Below, piece by piece: positions 32,460-43,533 of a stretch of DNA of 64,000 nucleotides (its first letter is position 1; each line of letters begins with the position of its first letter). The notes beneath the pieces were generated by a model, which saw only the letters and a program-made list of their open reading frames with translations, did no database searches and was not told the origin of the DNA. This DNA comes from Brachionus manjavacas. Taxonomy: Eukaryota; Rotifera; Eurotatoria; Ploima; Brachionidae. The translations under genes were made by a program, and so were the position numbers. The stretch lies in contig JAHQIY010000002.1 of the NCBI GenBank assembly GCA_019054805.1, positions 8,556,001 through 8,620,000 on the forward strand, in the 5' to 3' direction.

Positions 32460-33575
32460 CTTTTTTAGACTTTATTTTATTTGCCATTTTTTAATAAAAA
32501 TTTAAAACTTAATTTTTTTTTTAAATAGTTGTGAAGTCTTCCGAAAATTTTGTTTCTAAAGGGAATGAAATTCTATTTTTTTTCAACCAAAATTTAAAGT
32601 TAAAGTCGAGCCTAAAATTTTTAGATTTTTTTAAGCTATTTTAAAATTTAGATTCTAATTAAAATAAAAAATATAATAACTTAAAATCGAATATATTATA
32701 TTCGAATTAAATTAAAAACAAAAAAGAATAGAATATAAAAATTAGGTATTAGAGCAAAAAGTTTTAAAAAAGTAGCACCTTACGAAATTCAGCACAGATT
32801 TAACAAAAATATTTTCTTTTTTAAAAAACTAAAATTTTCAAAAAAAATTATTTTTTACTTTAATTAATTAATTTTTTTATAAGACTCCGTAAAGCATAGC
32901 ATTTTTTCAATGATATTAAAAAGCTAAATAACGAATTGAACCAAACCTAATTAATTTGGTGTAAAGTTCAAATTTTGAAAATAGAAAACGGAGAAGGTGC
33001 TTTGAAAAAGAAAAAAGTTTATATAAAAATATAAAAAAAAAGAAAAGAAAATTTAATATTTTGAAAATATTTGACAAAACCATTCATCAAGTTGGCGTAC
33101 CGAGATACTTGGCATTACCGATTTTGGTCTCCAATTATCATTTAGCTTATAAATGAAAATTTTTCTTTGACAATTCTTTTTTGGTCAATTGATTTCAATC
33201 ATTAGTTTCTGGAAAACTTTTCCAACGCAATTCGAATTGATTCATTCAAAATTGAACATATTTCGGAGAACAATAACAAAAAGACTCGAATTGAGTAGAA
33301 AATTTTCTTATCCAAAAGAAGTAGAGACCATTATTAAAATCATATATGGCTTAAATGCGCTGTCTCAATTGTTGGAAAAACCAAATATGTTACTTTTGTG
33401 GCGGGGAGGGAGATATCAAAAAAAAATTTCAGTCAGATTTAATTAAAAGACACGATTCAAATGTAGGATCTCAAGCAGGGTTTTGATGGTAGCAGAGAGT
33501 TAGTCAATCTTATAATGGTATTTTTATTAAAATTCAAAAAAAAACTTTCTCTGATTATTGAGTAAATTTGTGGTT
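32460..33575. other. AT-rich intergenic stretch
   Basis: Very A/T-rich. An 85-codon open frame without an ATG start (33189-33446) looks coding-like for this composition but matches nothing I know. No other structure seen. Confidence 0.4.
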
Positions 33576-33583
33576 AACTTTGG

Positions 33584-34300
33584 GGGTCTATTGCGTTATG
33601 TGATCACTGGTTCACATAAAAGGTGAACCAACTTACCCAACCTAAATAGGTGATCAGTTGTGTTCACTTATTAACTGAACCAAAGAAATTATTTCGAAAA
33701 TCAAAATTTATTTTTTAATTTTTTTGAATTATAGGTGAGCCAAAAAAAAAATAGGTGAGAAAATTATTAGTCATGTAAAAAAAAATAAGTGAGCCAAAAA
33801 AAAATTTTTTATTGATTCTTATGCTTGACAGTAATGTGTCTCTTGAGACCATTTTTTTCAAAATAATTTCCACAAAAATCACATTTTATAGGATCTTTTT
33901 TGTTATTTAAAGTCATTTTTACAATTTCTTCTGTAGATGAAGAAAATTTGTTCTCATAAGTTTTTTTTCAATAGTTAAAGCCTGACGCTTAACATCAGAT
34001 ATTTTGACATTTTCAAACTTTCATCTAAAGTTTTGGAATTTTTTTAAAATAAGATGACTATTTAATAAAGCTAAAATTTTGAAAAATCTAATTTTTATTT
34101 ACTTTGTCAAAATTTTTTTGGTAAGTATCATTTTAGGTGAACACAATTTAATTTAGGTGATCATTTTGAAAAAAATTTTAATTAATTAGTGTAAATATTT
34201 TTGGTTCACCTAAAAAGTGAACACAACTGATCACCTATTTAGGTTGGGTAAGTTGGTTCACCTTTTATGTGAACCAGTGATCACATAACGCAATAGACCC
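33584..34300. mobile_element. hAT-type foldback element with 86-base perfect inverted ends
   Basis: The first 86 bases (GGGTCTATTGCGTTATGTGA...) and the last 86 are exact inverted copies, with weaker pairing for another 15 or so. AACTTTGG flanks both sides (33576-33583, 34301-34308), an 8-base target duplication. The centre carries a short reverse-strand frame with a zinc finger. The perfect ends suggest recent movement. The size and lack of a transposase core indicate a non-autonomous element. Confidence 0.9.
33809..33916 (-). CDS. Zinc-finger peptide inside the foldback element
   Basis: A 35-codon frame from an ATG at 33916. It contains CDFCGNYFEKNGLKRHITVK followed by His: a C-x2-C-x12-H-x5-H finger of C2H2/BED style. 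hAT transposases start with BED fingers, so this is probably the relic of the transposase DNA-binding end. The frame continues upstream without ATG to about 33955, and a second frame (KRQALTIEKKLM) extends it after a shift. Whether it is expressed is unknown. Confidence 0.45.
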   Translation of the reverse strand: MTLNNKKDPIKCDFCGNYFEKNGLKRHITVKHKNQ

Positions 34301-34309
34301 AACTTTGGT

Positions 34310-35120
34310 GCTCTATAAGTGTTGTTAATTGATCTCCATTTGCATAAATTGAGTAAAACCAAAATTTAAGCAATTAGTTGCTAAACTAGCGATCTGAAGA
34401 TAGCTTGATTCTTTTAATTCATGTGATTCAAAGAGTTGTTTTTTTTTTAATTCAAAAGAGAAGTATGATAGACATAAATTTTAAGATCAAAATATCTGAG
34501 CTTTAAAAAATTAAATTAAAAAAATGAACACAAATGATGATTCTGAGCCTAAAACAGAGCAAACGACTGCAAGTGAAATAAGCGATTCATCAAAAACATT
34601 CAAAATTGGTCTTTTCAAAATGTTATGAAAAATATAAAAATAATCGGTGGCTATAATATTGTAAATTTTGTTTTTTAAATTTAATAATTTGTATTGTGCA
34701 ATTAATTTTTTTTCCAACTGTTAGTTAAAATTTTTTAAAGAAGATTAAAGTTTAAATAAATTGTTATTTAAAAAGTTAAAACTAATTTACTTTAAATTCA
34801 ATACATTTTTTCCTTAAAAAAATATTCCAACAGAAGAAAAATTATTTACTTAATTTTAAACTTGATGATAATCTTCGTGCAATTATCTTTTCTTTGTTCT
34901 AAATATTATTTGATATTTGATTGTCTCTCATCTTTTTGTTCGTTTATCTTTAATTTTTTATTTTCCAATTGTGGCAAAATTAAAATAAGATAAGATGTTG
35001 AAATGCATAAATTTGAGTTTTTTCATTAGAAAAATATATCATCTTTCATTAAAAAAATGTTTGCATTTACAAATTTGCAAAATAGAATGAAAAAATTTAC
35101 TGAGCAAATAGAACAAATTA
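34310..35120. other. AT-rich stretch, no convincing gene
   Basis: A 34-codon frame at 34524-34628 (MNTNDDSEPKTEQTTASEIS...) has unusually balanced composition but no partner exons that I can find. Confidence 0.35.
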
Positions 35121-35149
35121 ATTATATTACATTTTAATGACAACTCATT

Positions 35150-36770
35150 ATTCTTAAAAAAAGATGTGATTTTAGAAATTGCTTCGATTAATATTTTTGA
35201 TGTAATCTCATTAAATGAAACAAAATTAGATGACTCTATTCCGTCCTCTTTTGACTCTAATTACACGATAAAACGTAAGGATAGAAATAGAAATGGTCAC
35301 GGTCTACTTATTTTGATAAAAAATACCTGAAAATATTTAATTGTGTTCACTACGATGATTGTGAGGCCATTTCTATTGAACTTCAGCCAAGCTTTGAAAA
35401 TATTATTTTTCTTTTCAGCTATTAGCCTCCTTAGACCCATAATTTGCATTTTATTAACTTTTTAGAACAATTTATATTGAAAAATGATACTAACAAGAGA
35501 GTTGTTCTTGTTGGTGATTAAAATATGGATCATTTAAATGGTGATATTAGGTTTAGAGAATTTTTTACTAATTTTTCTTAAGTTAAAAATTCTTGGTCAT
35601 TTAACTAAGAATTTTTTATGTTAAATGGCCTAAAAATCTCATAAAAATAAATTTGGCTATAGAATCATGTTGCCCATTAAAAGAATTTAAAAAGTAGAAA
35701 ATATCATCAAAGTCCTTGGTTTGATTCTGAATTAAGAAAATTAAGAAATTTTGTTTTCTTTTGGGACTTTTGTTTTCATAAATATTTGAATTATAGGGAT
35801 ATTGATAATTTGAATGAATAAAGGGAAGCTAGAAGAGAATTTAAAGAGCTTAACCGCAAAAAAATGAAAACATATTTTGAGACTAAATCTTCAAAGGATT
35901 TCAAAAATTCTAAAAAATTTTAGAATTATTTTAAATCATCAATTAAAACTAGAGTACATGCTGAATCTGACGCTTTCCAGAAGAACTAGTTTTAGGTGAT
36001 AGTAAAGCCAGAATTCCTGTTTATCAAGTTGGGATGTTTAATAGTTGCTTTGAATCTATTGTGTCTTCTCCTTTGTCCGGTGAAAATGGCTCAGCTAAAT
36101 TTATATTTGACGATTTTAAGAAATTAAAATCAAAAAAGTCTACACATACACTAGATTTTTCACTTCATGATTTTTCTATTGATGAAATCAAAAAATCTCT
36201 AGATGAACTACACTCTTCTAGCTCGCCAGGTTTTGTTGGTATTCATCCAAAACTTAAAAAGTCCTCCTCACTTTTTTGTCCCTTTATTTCATTTGCTTTT
36301 TAATGTTTGCTTAAAACTGAAAAATATAGCAGAAGACTGGAAATCATCAATTTTTAATCCATTATTCAAAAATAAATGAGACATATCAGATATAAATAAT
36401 AACAGGGCTATATCAGTTTTGTCTCCAATAGCAAAAATGTTTGAATGGTTATTAGCAAGTCAGATTTCTATTTATTTTGAATCAAATAATATTTTCTTTA
36501 ATTGTCAACATGGATTTAGACCTGATCATTCATGTGTGACGACCTTACATTAATAGTTTAGTGAAATTAATCATGCTAAAGAAAGAAAAAACTTAAAAAA
36601 AATAACTCTATCATTATTTATCGATTTTAATAAAGCTTTTGATGTGATTGACTCCAATCTTTTGCTTTTAATATTGTTTCACTATGGATTTGATAATAAT
36701 TCCTTCGAATTACTTTACTATTAGATCACAAATAGTTCGCCTAGGGAATGAAAACCTAAACCTACTTCAC
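35150..36770 (+). pseudogene. LINE family C endonuclease and reverse transcriptase, broken
   Basis: The endonuclease start reads FDVISLNETKLDDSIPSSFD, then RNRNGHGLLILIKN (about 35200-35325), with a damaged GDxN block near 35515. The linker starts at about 35710 (WFDSELRKLRNF). RT blocks are LHSSSSPGFVGIHPKLKKSS (open frame 36034-36303), EDWKSSIFNPLFKNK, AISVLSPIAKMFEWLL, CQHGFRPDHSC and SLFIDFNKAFDVIDSNLLL (first catalytic Asp) near 36640. Stops and shifts are numerous. Confidence 0.7.
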
Positions 36771-36785
36771 TTAAGCTAGGTGTAA

Positions 36786-37553
36786 TTTGCGAGGAACGAG
36801 CGGTGTGTGACGAGCATATTAAGCATAGACACACGCGAATAAAAACAAATACTGAGGCATGTTGAAGTTTATGATCAAATGATCAAATGCTCAATTAAAA
36901 AGTAAGCATAATAATTTCTTAAATTAACGAAATGATTTTTTTTTTATTGGTAATGATTTAACATATTGTGCTACAGTCTCAAAAAATTATTTTAAGTTGA
37001 TCATAAAAAAAATGGATTAACAATCGATTTTTAGAATTAAAAAGAGTACAAAATCCGAAAGACAAAAAACTTAACTTCGCAAAGATAATAAAATTAAAAA
37101 AACAAATAACTGTACCATTATTTTATGTTAAGAAAAAAATTTATTTATTTGCATTATTAACTTTACTAAAAAATAAAAAATAATCGATCATTTTAGTTAA
37201 TTTTGAACAAACTATTAATTTAAATTTTTTTTTTGAATTTTAATTTAACAAACTATGTTAATCAATGTTACATCAAGAATTTTATAAAATTCTACCTGAA
37301 TCTTCAGGAAATATATTATTAAATAAAAAATGAGCAATTTGATTTAAAGTTTTGATCATAAACTTGAACATGCCAATACTGAATGGTTATTAAAAAAATT
37401 CTGGACGTAAATCGTCAATAGAGTAAACACATTAATTGATAAATTACATGTTATTTTTTGCTTTTTCGAAACTAATAAATTATAATAAACATGCAAATAA
37501 AACATAACATTAAAGTTATAAGTTAACGCCTCGTTACTCGCAATTATAAAGCC
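36786..37553. mobile_element. Inverted-repeat element (GCGAGGAACGAGCGG family), copy 1
   Basis: Left end ATTTGCGAGGAACGAGCGG; right end, on the other strand, ATAATTGCGAGTAACGAGGCG. A second inner inverted pair (GCATGTTGAAGTTTATGATC, about 36860, and its partner near 37365) strengthens the foldback. Non-coding. It splits the family C LINE. A shorter relative lies at 40943-41182. Confidence 0.65.
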
Positions 37554-37559
37554 CTGCTT

Positions 37560-38120
37560 CCCTATCTTAAATTTTTCAAAAGTCTTAAAAATTTGTGTTC
37601 CAGACTTTTCAAAGCTTGCCTGTAGTATCTCATTAATTTAAACAAAAAACTGTTTAGTATTAGAAGACCTACCTAACTGGCTACTTCTGTCAAAATTCAG
37701 TTTTTTAAGACATTTATTTTGCCATATTTTAATAATTGTTCAACACTTTTGTGTCATTGCTCAAATGACGCAATAATTAAACTTGCTTAAAGCTATTATT
37801 TCTCAATTTTTAAATTATTTAAATTTAAATATGAAGTTGATAACTTTAATGATATCAATAATTTTCTAGAAAAATATGAGTCATTTGCTTTTCAGCATAA
37901 AATTTCTGATAGAATAGTTATCTTTAAATAGCTTTTTTTCGATAATTCGCCAGAAAATTTAAGAATTAAATAAAAATGACTCAAGGAATTTAAAATATAA
38001 TTTTAGGAAAAGTGACAATCTGATTTAATAAATTTTATAAAACAGATAATGGTGAAAAAATCTTTGAACATTTTATACAAGATTGATGAAAAGATTTGTG
38101 ATCAAGAAATCAATGTTAAA
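37560..38120 (+). pseudogene. LINE family C reverse transcriptase C-terminus
   Basis: Reads FFKTFILPYFNNCSTLLCHC then KLFKFKYEVDNFNDINNFL and FAFQHKISDRIVIFK, the thumb/C-terminal region of this LINE type, with scattered stops. It continues the element broken at 36786. Confidence 0.6.
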
Positions 38121-38323
38121 GTTTGCAACATTCAAGCTTTCTATATTTAAAAATATCAATTTGATTTTTACAGAATTTGTAGAAAAAAAATTCAAAAAAT
38201 ATAATTTAATTATTTCAATGTTTTGCTTGATGAAATGATTTTTTTTTATTTTATTTTTTTTTAATTTATAAATTTTTATTTTTAACTTGTCATAATAATT
38301 CTATAAAACTAAATAAATGAAGT

Positions 38324-38366
38324 GTTAATCAGTCCTAATGGCATGGGCACTAGCCTGTTGATTAAC
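38324..38366 (+). repeat. 3' stem-loop of LINE family C
   Basis: GTTAATCA pairs with TGATTAAC around a GGC...GCC inner pair, 20 bases before an A/T tail. Probably the RNA structure used for reverse-transcription priming. Confidence 0.5.
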
Positions 38367-38385
38367 TTTTAATATATTATATAAA

Positions 38386-39385
38386 AAAAAAAATTTATTT
38401 TCCATATAAGGCAAAATTGTCGAAATGCATAAATTTGAGTTTTTTCATTAGAAAAATTTATTTTAAACCTGCCTAATTAAACTATAAGTTAATTTGGTGA
38501 AAACTTTTGTACCCTTCAAATATCTCGACACCTGTAAAATAAAAGTTGTAAACGCCGTATTATTCTTTTAAGTCTCTTCACGCTCTATCTAGTTATCAAT
38601 AGTTATTTTAAAAAAAGTTATTTTAAATTTAAATCGAAAATCTGTTAAAATTCGTTGTTTTTTGTAGTACAGTGGTGATTTGATAACAGTATTTTACGAA
38701 AAATTACGTAAAACTTTTACGTAACATTGGAAATAATTTTTTAATAAATTTTTATAAAATTTGATTTTTTTTGTTAATTTAATTTAATTTTTAAGATTAT
38801 TACTTTTATAACTTTTTTAAAAATATTTTTAGTTTTAAATTTTGATTTAAAATTATTAATTTTTAAAATAAAATTTAATAGTTATTTTAGCTCAATGGTA
38901 ATGTATTTTACTGTTTACTTTATTTTTTTAGTGAAATAATCATTTCGATTCCAAATGTCTTTCAAATTTTTAAATGTATTTCAAAAATCGAGAATTTTTT
39001 CTGACGACTGGCTCAGTAAAATTATGATTTTGCATTTTAAAAATATCATTAAAGCTTAAATTTCAAACACCATAATCATGCAGACGTTCTTCTATTTACC
39101 TTGGAAAATTTTCTTTTACATATTTATTTATTTATTGTTTTGAATTAAGCTCCTTTAAGGAGAAGTAAGAAAAAAATAAAAATAAAATTTTTTGTGTTTT
39201 ATTTAAAAAATCAAAAAATTATTATCTAAAAATTAAATTTTATAATAAAAAAGGAACTTTAGTTCGAAAATCGATAAAGGCATAAAACTTTTACATATTT
39301 TACAATAATTATTTAGTATGATTTCAAATATTTGTCTTTAATCTCTTTAAAACTGTTTATCTCATTTATTCTTTTTTAATATTTT
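38386..39385. other. AT-rich stretch with transposon end scraps
   Basis: 38677-38735 is a lone left end of a mariner-type MITE (TACAGTGGTGATTTGATAAC...), related to the right end at 60245-60257. 39122-39165 is a reverse-strand LINE tail with a CTCCTTAAAGGAG hairpin and AATAAATAAATAAATA. No gene. Confidence 0.45.
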
Positions 39386-39389
39386 TTAA

Positions 39390-39432
39390 CATCGCCTTAA
39401 AGGCGTTCACTGAAATAAATAATAATAACAAT
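39390..39432 (+). repeat. LINE/SINE 3' tail (CGCCTTAAAGGCG hairpin)
   Basis: CGCCTTAAAGGCG, then TTCACTGAAATAAATAATAA and more ATA repeats. Same tail as 6775 and 63040. Confidence 0.5.
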
Positions 39433-39439
39433 AATAATA

Positions 39440-39604
39440 ATAATTGGCATTTGGAACCGACAAAACGATCGACCTAGAGAAAAAAAGGACGGATAACTGA
39501 GGAACTTTGACTTAATGCAACTGGTTGCAAGGTTGCAAGCTGATAAAGTGATGAACTGCACTCACACTTATGTGTTACATCTCACACTACTACTACTACT
39601 ACTA
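39440..39604 (+). mobile_element. GC-richer LINE scrap with (CTA)n tail
   Basis: A short stretch of more balanced composition ending in CTACTACTACTACTACTA (39587-39604), the tail type of the CR1-like elements at 8697, 41191 and 57985. One frame (NFDLMQLVARLQADKVMN) hints at endonuclease sequence. Too short to be sure. Confidence 0.4.
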
Positions 39605-40940
39605 AATAAAAATTATTTATAACATTTCAGAACATATTTAAAGTAAAGACGATTTTTTAGTGTAGTTTTGACTTTCGCAAAATATAATATTATATAATAT
39701 AAATTAAAAAATAAATTATATTATATTTTATTATAGTTATTTTATTGTCGAGTAAGTTAAAAGTTTAAATTTTCTTTTAACACAAGTGTCCTAGTTCGAT
39801 CATTGATCAAAAAAATTGATAGCTGAAAAAAATGTTACTATTGTCAAAGTTTCAAGATTTTTTTTTCTTTAGTCACAATTCTTCCTTTATTTATTTTCAA
39901 TTTTTGTCTGTTATTTCTATCAAGAATCGACATATGACACTTTTATTAAAAGAAAATAAATCAACATTTTAAATAACTCGACTATTATATATTTTTTTTT
40001 GCTAAAATCAATTAACTCAAAAAAATCTTCTTTATTTGAAATATGGTTTGAAAGTGTAAAAAATAATTTTTTAAGCTACTTTAGATTTTTGAGTCGACTT
40101 AGCTGCATCCTAAAACTAAACAACTTTGGTTGAACCTCTCTATTAAGACAGAGTCTGAATTATCAGTCTTTCAACAAGTTTTCTTTAATTAATATTATAA
40201 AAAGAGTAGTTTTTTAAAAGGATTTGATAAGTTTTCACTATTTATGACATTGCATAAATCGTACTCTTCAAACGAAAATTCCAAAGAAGTAGCTTGTTGT
40301 TGTTGCTGATCAAGTGTTAAGTAATTCAAATCGTCGATTAATATTAACTGGTTTTTCTCTTTTATTTACTGTGAAAATTAGCTAGCAGGTATTAATTTTT
40401 TAGAAAGTATAAAAAAAATTTAGCAATCATTAATTAATTTTTTTAATAGAAGTTAAAAATTATATTATATTATATTATATTTAGAGCCCTTCTTACTATC
40501 GTCATCCTATCTATCCATTTTTTTAAATTTTACCTGTTTTATCATGTTTACAACCATTCACTGCTAAAATTTTTTACACTTAAAGTCTGGCCACTACTTA
40601 AGCGTATTTAAAGATAACAAAGCCATTTTAAAATAATTATTTGAATTAAATAAGAGTGAATAAATATAAAAACTCAAAATAAAGAAAAAGAACTTCAATT
40701 TACAGTTTACAATAAGTATTAAAAAAAATTTATATTGTATTAGTTTGGTGTGCTAAGTGGGCTTTTTCTTTGAAAGAAAAATGAGAAAACTAGATTTTTT
40801 AGTTTTTTGAATTTATAAATGCTTTTAAATATTTGAAAGCATATTGAAAGCAAATAAAAAATATTTAATGATCATTTAATTAATTTTTTGAGACAAAGAA
40901 TAATTAAAGAAGTGTTTTTTTGTTGCTAAAATTTGGTCTT
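39605..40940. other. AT-rich intergenic stretch
   Basis: No gene seen. A (TATAT)n tract lies at about 40461-40482. Confidence 0.5.
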
Positions 40941-40942
40941 TA

Positions 40943-41182
40943 CTTATTTGCGAGGAACGAGCGGTCGCGTGACGAGCATATTAAGCAGACGTGAGCAAGC
41001 GTACAGAATATAACGTACTTTTAAAAAAAATTCTTAACGTAAATAAGATTAGAAAACGCACAATAAAATAAAATTACATGTTATTTTTAAAAGAACACAA
41101 TATTTTATATTTATGTATATAAAACCTAACATTTTTTTTAAATTAATTAATTAACGTTTTTTTACTCCCAATATAAAGCCCC
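40943..41182. mobile_element. Inverted-repeat element (GCGAGGAACGAGCGG family), short copy
   Basis: Same left end (ATTTGCGAGGAACGAGCGG, then GTGACGAGCATATTAAGCA) and same right end (TATAAAGCCCCGC) as the 36786 copy, with the middle deleted to about 240 bases in total. Confidence 0.65.
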
Positions 41183-41190
41183 GCATCTTT

Positions 41191-42180
41191 AGTGGTAGTA
41201 GTGGTAGTAGTTCTTGCTGCGACACCTAACATGTAGATTGTCTAAGCCCATCACCGCCAAATAGCCGTGTAGAGCTGTAGCAGCCGATTCCATTGAATTT
41301 ATCTAAAGCCATTTTAAAATTAGCGGTTGACTTGGATTTCACCACGTTTTCTGGCAACTTATTCCAATGCGGAACTATTCTGTTTGAGAAAAATACATCT
41401 CTGGCATTTACTGCCGTTGCAAAATCGTTTCTAATTTTAGCTGGGAAACTTTCTCTCAGGACTCTGATGCTATTTCCTCTTAACGCCCCGGCTGGTCCCT
41501 TGTTTTCTGATTTATTCACTAGATTCTTGACCAAGCTTACCTTTTCTATTCCATTCACTAATCTGTACATTTCAATCAAGTCCCCTCTCACTCTTCTTTC
41601 ACTCAGCTTTGTCAGTCCTAATTTTGTCAGCCTCTTTTCATACGGCATGTTTCTTACAGACAAATGTATTTTTGTTGCCCTCTCTTGCACCTTTTCCAAC
41701 GCATTCACGTTCATTTTCATACTTGTAAACGTTCGCTTTAGTATTCCAAGTACCCTACTCGCTTTCGCACAAGCACTTTTCACTTGGCTGGTCCACTTTA
41801 AATCTGATGAAACCATCACTCCAAGATCCCTTTCACAATCTGTGATCGCTAGTATAACATTCCTGTTTCTTTTTTGAGAATATTTATGCCTTTCATTTAG
41901 TCTGCCGAAATGCATTACTTTACATTTGTTAGCACAAAGTCCCACACGTCAAACCTCTATCCATTGACATACTGCATCCAGATCTTTCTGTAACATCGCT
42001 CTCTCATAAACATTATTAACTATACCGAGTATTTTTGAGTCATCTGCATACAATTCCATTCTATTTGAAACGCAGTCAGGTAGGTCATTTATGTACAAAA
42101 CAAATAGTAGGGGTCCAAGTACAGATCCTTGCGGAACTCCACTCAGTACCTCTGACCATCTAGAAACTTCATCTCCAAGT
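41191..42180 (-). pseudogene. CR1-like LINE, RT second half, nearly open
   Basis: On the reverse strand: [20 protein letters not shown], the catalytic YADDSKI, a stop (after WIEV, about 41950), then CKVMHFGRLN, LGVMVSSDLKWTSQV, VQERATKIHL, RRVRGDLIEMYRLVNGI and FFSNRIVPHWNKLPENVV. It ends at 41226 with 239 open codons. About 40 residues are missing before NALEKVQERATK. The element ends in a (CTA)n-like tail (41191-41212) and is 5'-truncated at about 42180. It is the best preserved LINE piece in the window and one of the youngest by that criterion. Confidence 0.8.
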
Positions 42181-42189
42181 CTTTATCTT

Positions 42190-43440
42190 ATATCTTTATA
42201 TTTATTGAAGAAATGATTATTTAAATTTTATTCCTAAAATTTAAAAAAATTCCAAAAAATGCTAATTAGTTCCAAAAAAAATAATATTTTTACAAATTGA
42301 AAATAAAAAAATTTTATTAAATAAACCATAAATAAACAATATTTTGATAACTTTTAATAAATTTTCTTTTTTATTAAAATATTTGAATTTAAAAATTAAT
42401 TCATATAAATTTAAAAGAATAACAAGCATATTAAAAGCATATTTAGGAAATTCCTTTAAGTTTAAAAGCATATTGGGAGTAAAGGAAAAGAATATTATAA
42501 AGAAATTTGGAGCATGTTTTTGATCATAAATTTTTTTTAAAGCATATTTTGACAGTCTCTGAATATCATGCTTAGTAGTAGTAGTAGTAGTAAAAATAAT
42601 CTGCAACTTGAATAAGATTCAAGCAATCTCTACTGAGCTGTATAAGAACATATTATTTTAAAGCATTTTTTATTTATTGCATAATCCTAATCTAAATTAA
42701 AAAATAATTGCAAACGGTGAAGAAAAAATAATCTTTACTTTTTTTAAAACTAAAATTCTTGAAAGATCATGAAAAAATGTGCAAGAAAGTGAACGTTTGG
42801 GAATCATTATGAACGTGATCGTTTATCATCGTTCAGGAAAATATAATAAAGCGTAAATATTACGATTTTCGAAGATGAATTTTTTTATATCATTTTATAT
42901 CATAATCATTTTAAATATTTTAAAAAATTACAATTTTAACCAGCATTTTGAATGCACTAGACAATTCAAAAAAAATATATGAAAATAAATTGATTTGAAT
43001 ATTTGATTTTTAGCAAGAAAAAAGTCAAAGTAGATACAAAATCTATTAATTTTGTCATATAAAGTTTTTAAGCGCCTTTAAAAGATGTTTGACCTCAAAT
43101 GTTAAGCTTTTAATAATTTTTTTGTGAACCTTTGTATATTTGCGTTTTGTCCAATTTAAAACGGTTTTGAATCTCTTAGGTATTTTTTCAAAATAATTAA
43201 TTTTTTTTTAAATAAACTTATTTGTCTCTAATTTTTTTGTTGTCGAATATTTTCATAGAACTCAGTAAAAAAAAAAACTAAGTAAAAGTAAAAATAATTT
43301 TCGATTTAAATAAAAAAAAATTGAAAAATTAAAAAAAATCCCTTTTTTAAGCTTTTAATATTTTATGGTTTTCAAGTAAATTTACGTACAACACCTTTAA
43401 AGTAATCGAACCAAAAGAAAGACTATTGAATTCAATTTTC
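42190..43440. other. AT-rich stretch with (TAG)n and AAGCATATT words
   Basis: A (TAG)6 tract lies at 42573-42592 next to several AAAGCATATT words (42425-42570), perhaps another element end. A 114-codon reverse frame here is compositionally biased and probably not coding. TTTATT at 43442-43447 may be the poly(A) signal of the transporter gene. Confidence 0.4.
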
Positions 43441-43533
43441 ATTTATTTTTTTCTAAACTAAAAACAATGTTTCGTTTAACTGAAATTTTTACAAATTTTT
43501 CTTTACATTATTTGGTAAATTAAAAAGTAACAA

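Larger units (their letters stand above)
35125..38385 (+). mobile_element. LINE (family C), decayed and split
   Basis: Endonuclease, reverse transcriptase and C-terminal end in order, ending in a 3' hairpin (38324-38366) and an A-rich tail. It is interrupted at about 36786-37553 by an inverted-repeat element, and the RT middle after that point is missing. Confidence 0.7.

Noticed and set aside
33189..33446. 85-codon frame
   Set aside because: No ATG start, no recognised domain and no neighbouring exons; kept only as a remark in the intergenic entry.
41293..41877. 194-codon forward frame
   Set aside because: Antisense shadow of the reverse-strand CR1 reverse transcriptase end.
42262..42606. 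Reverse frame of 114 codons
   Set aside because: Starts in a (TAG)n repeat and consists of Phe, Ile, Lys and Leu runs; probably a by-product of A/T-rich DNA.
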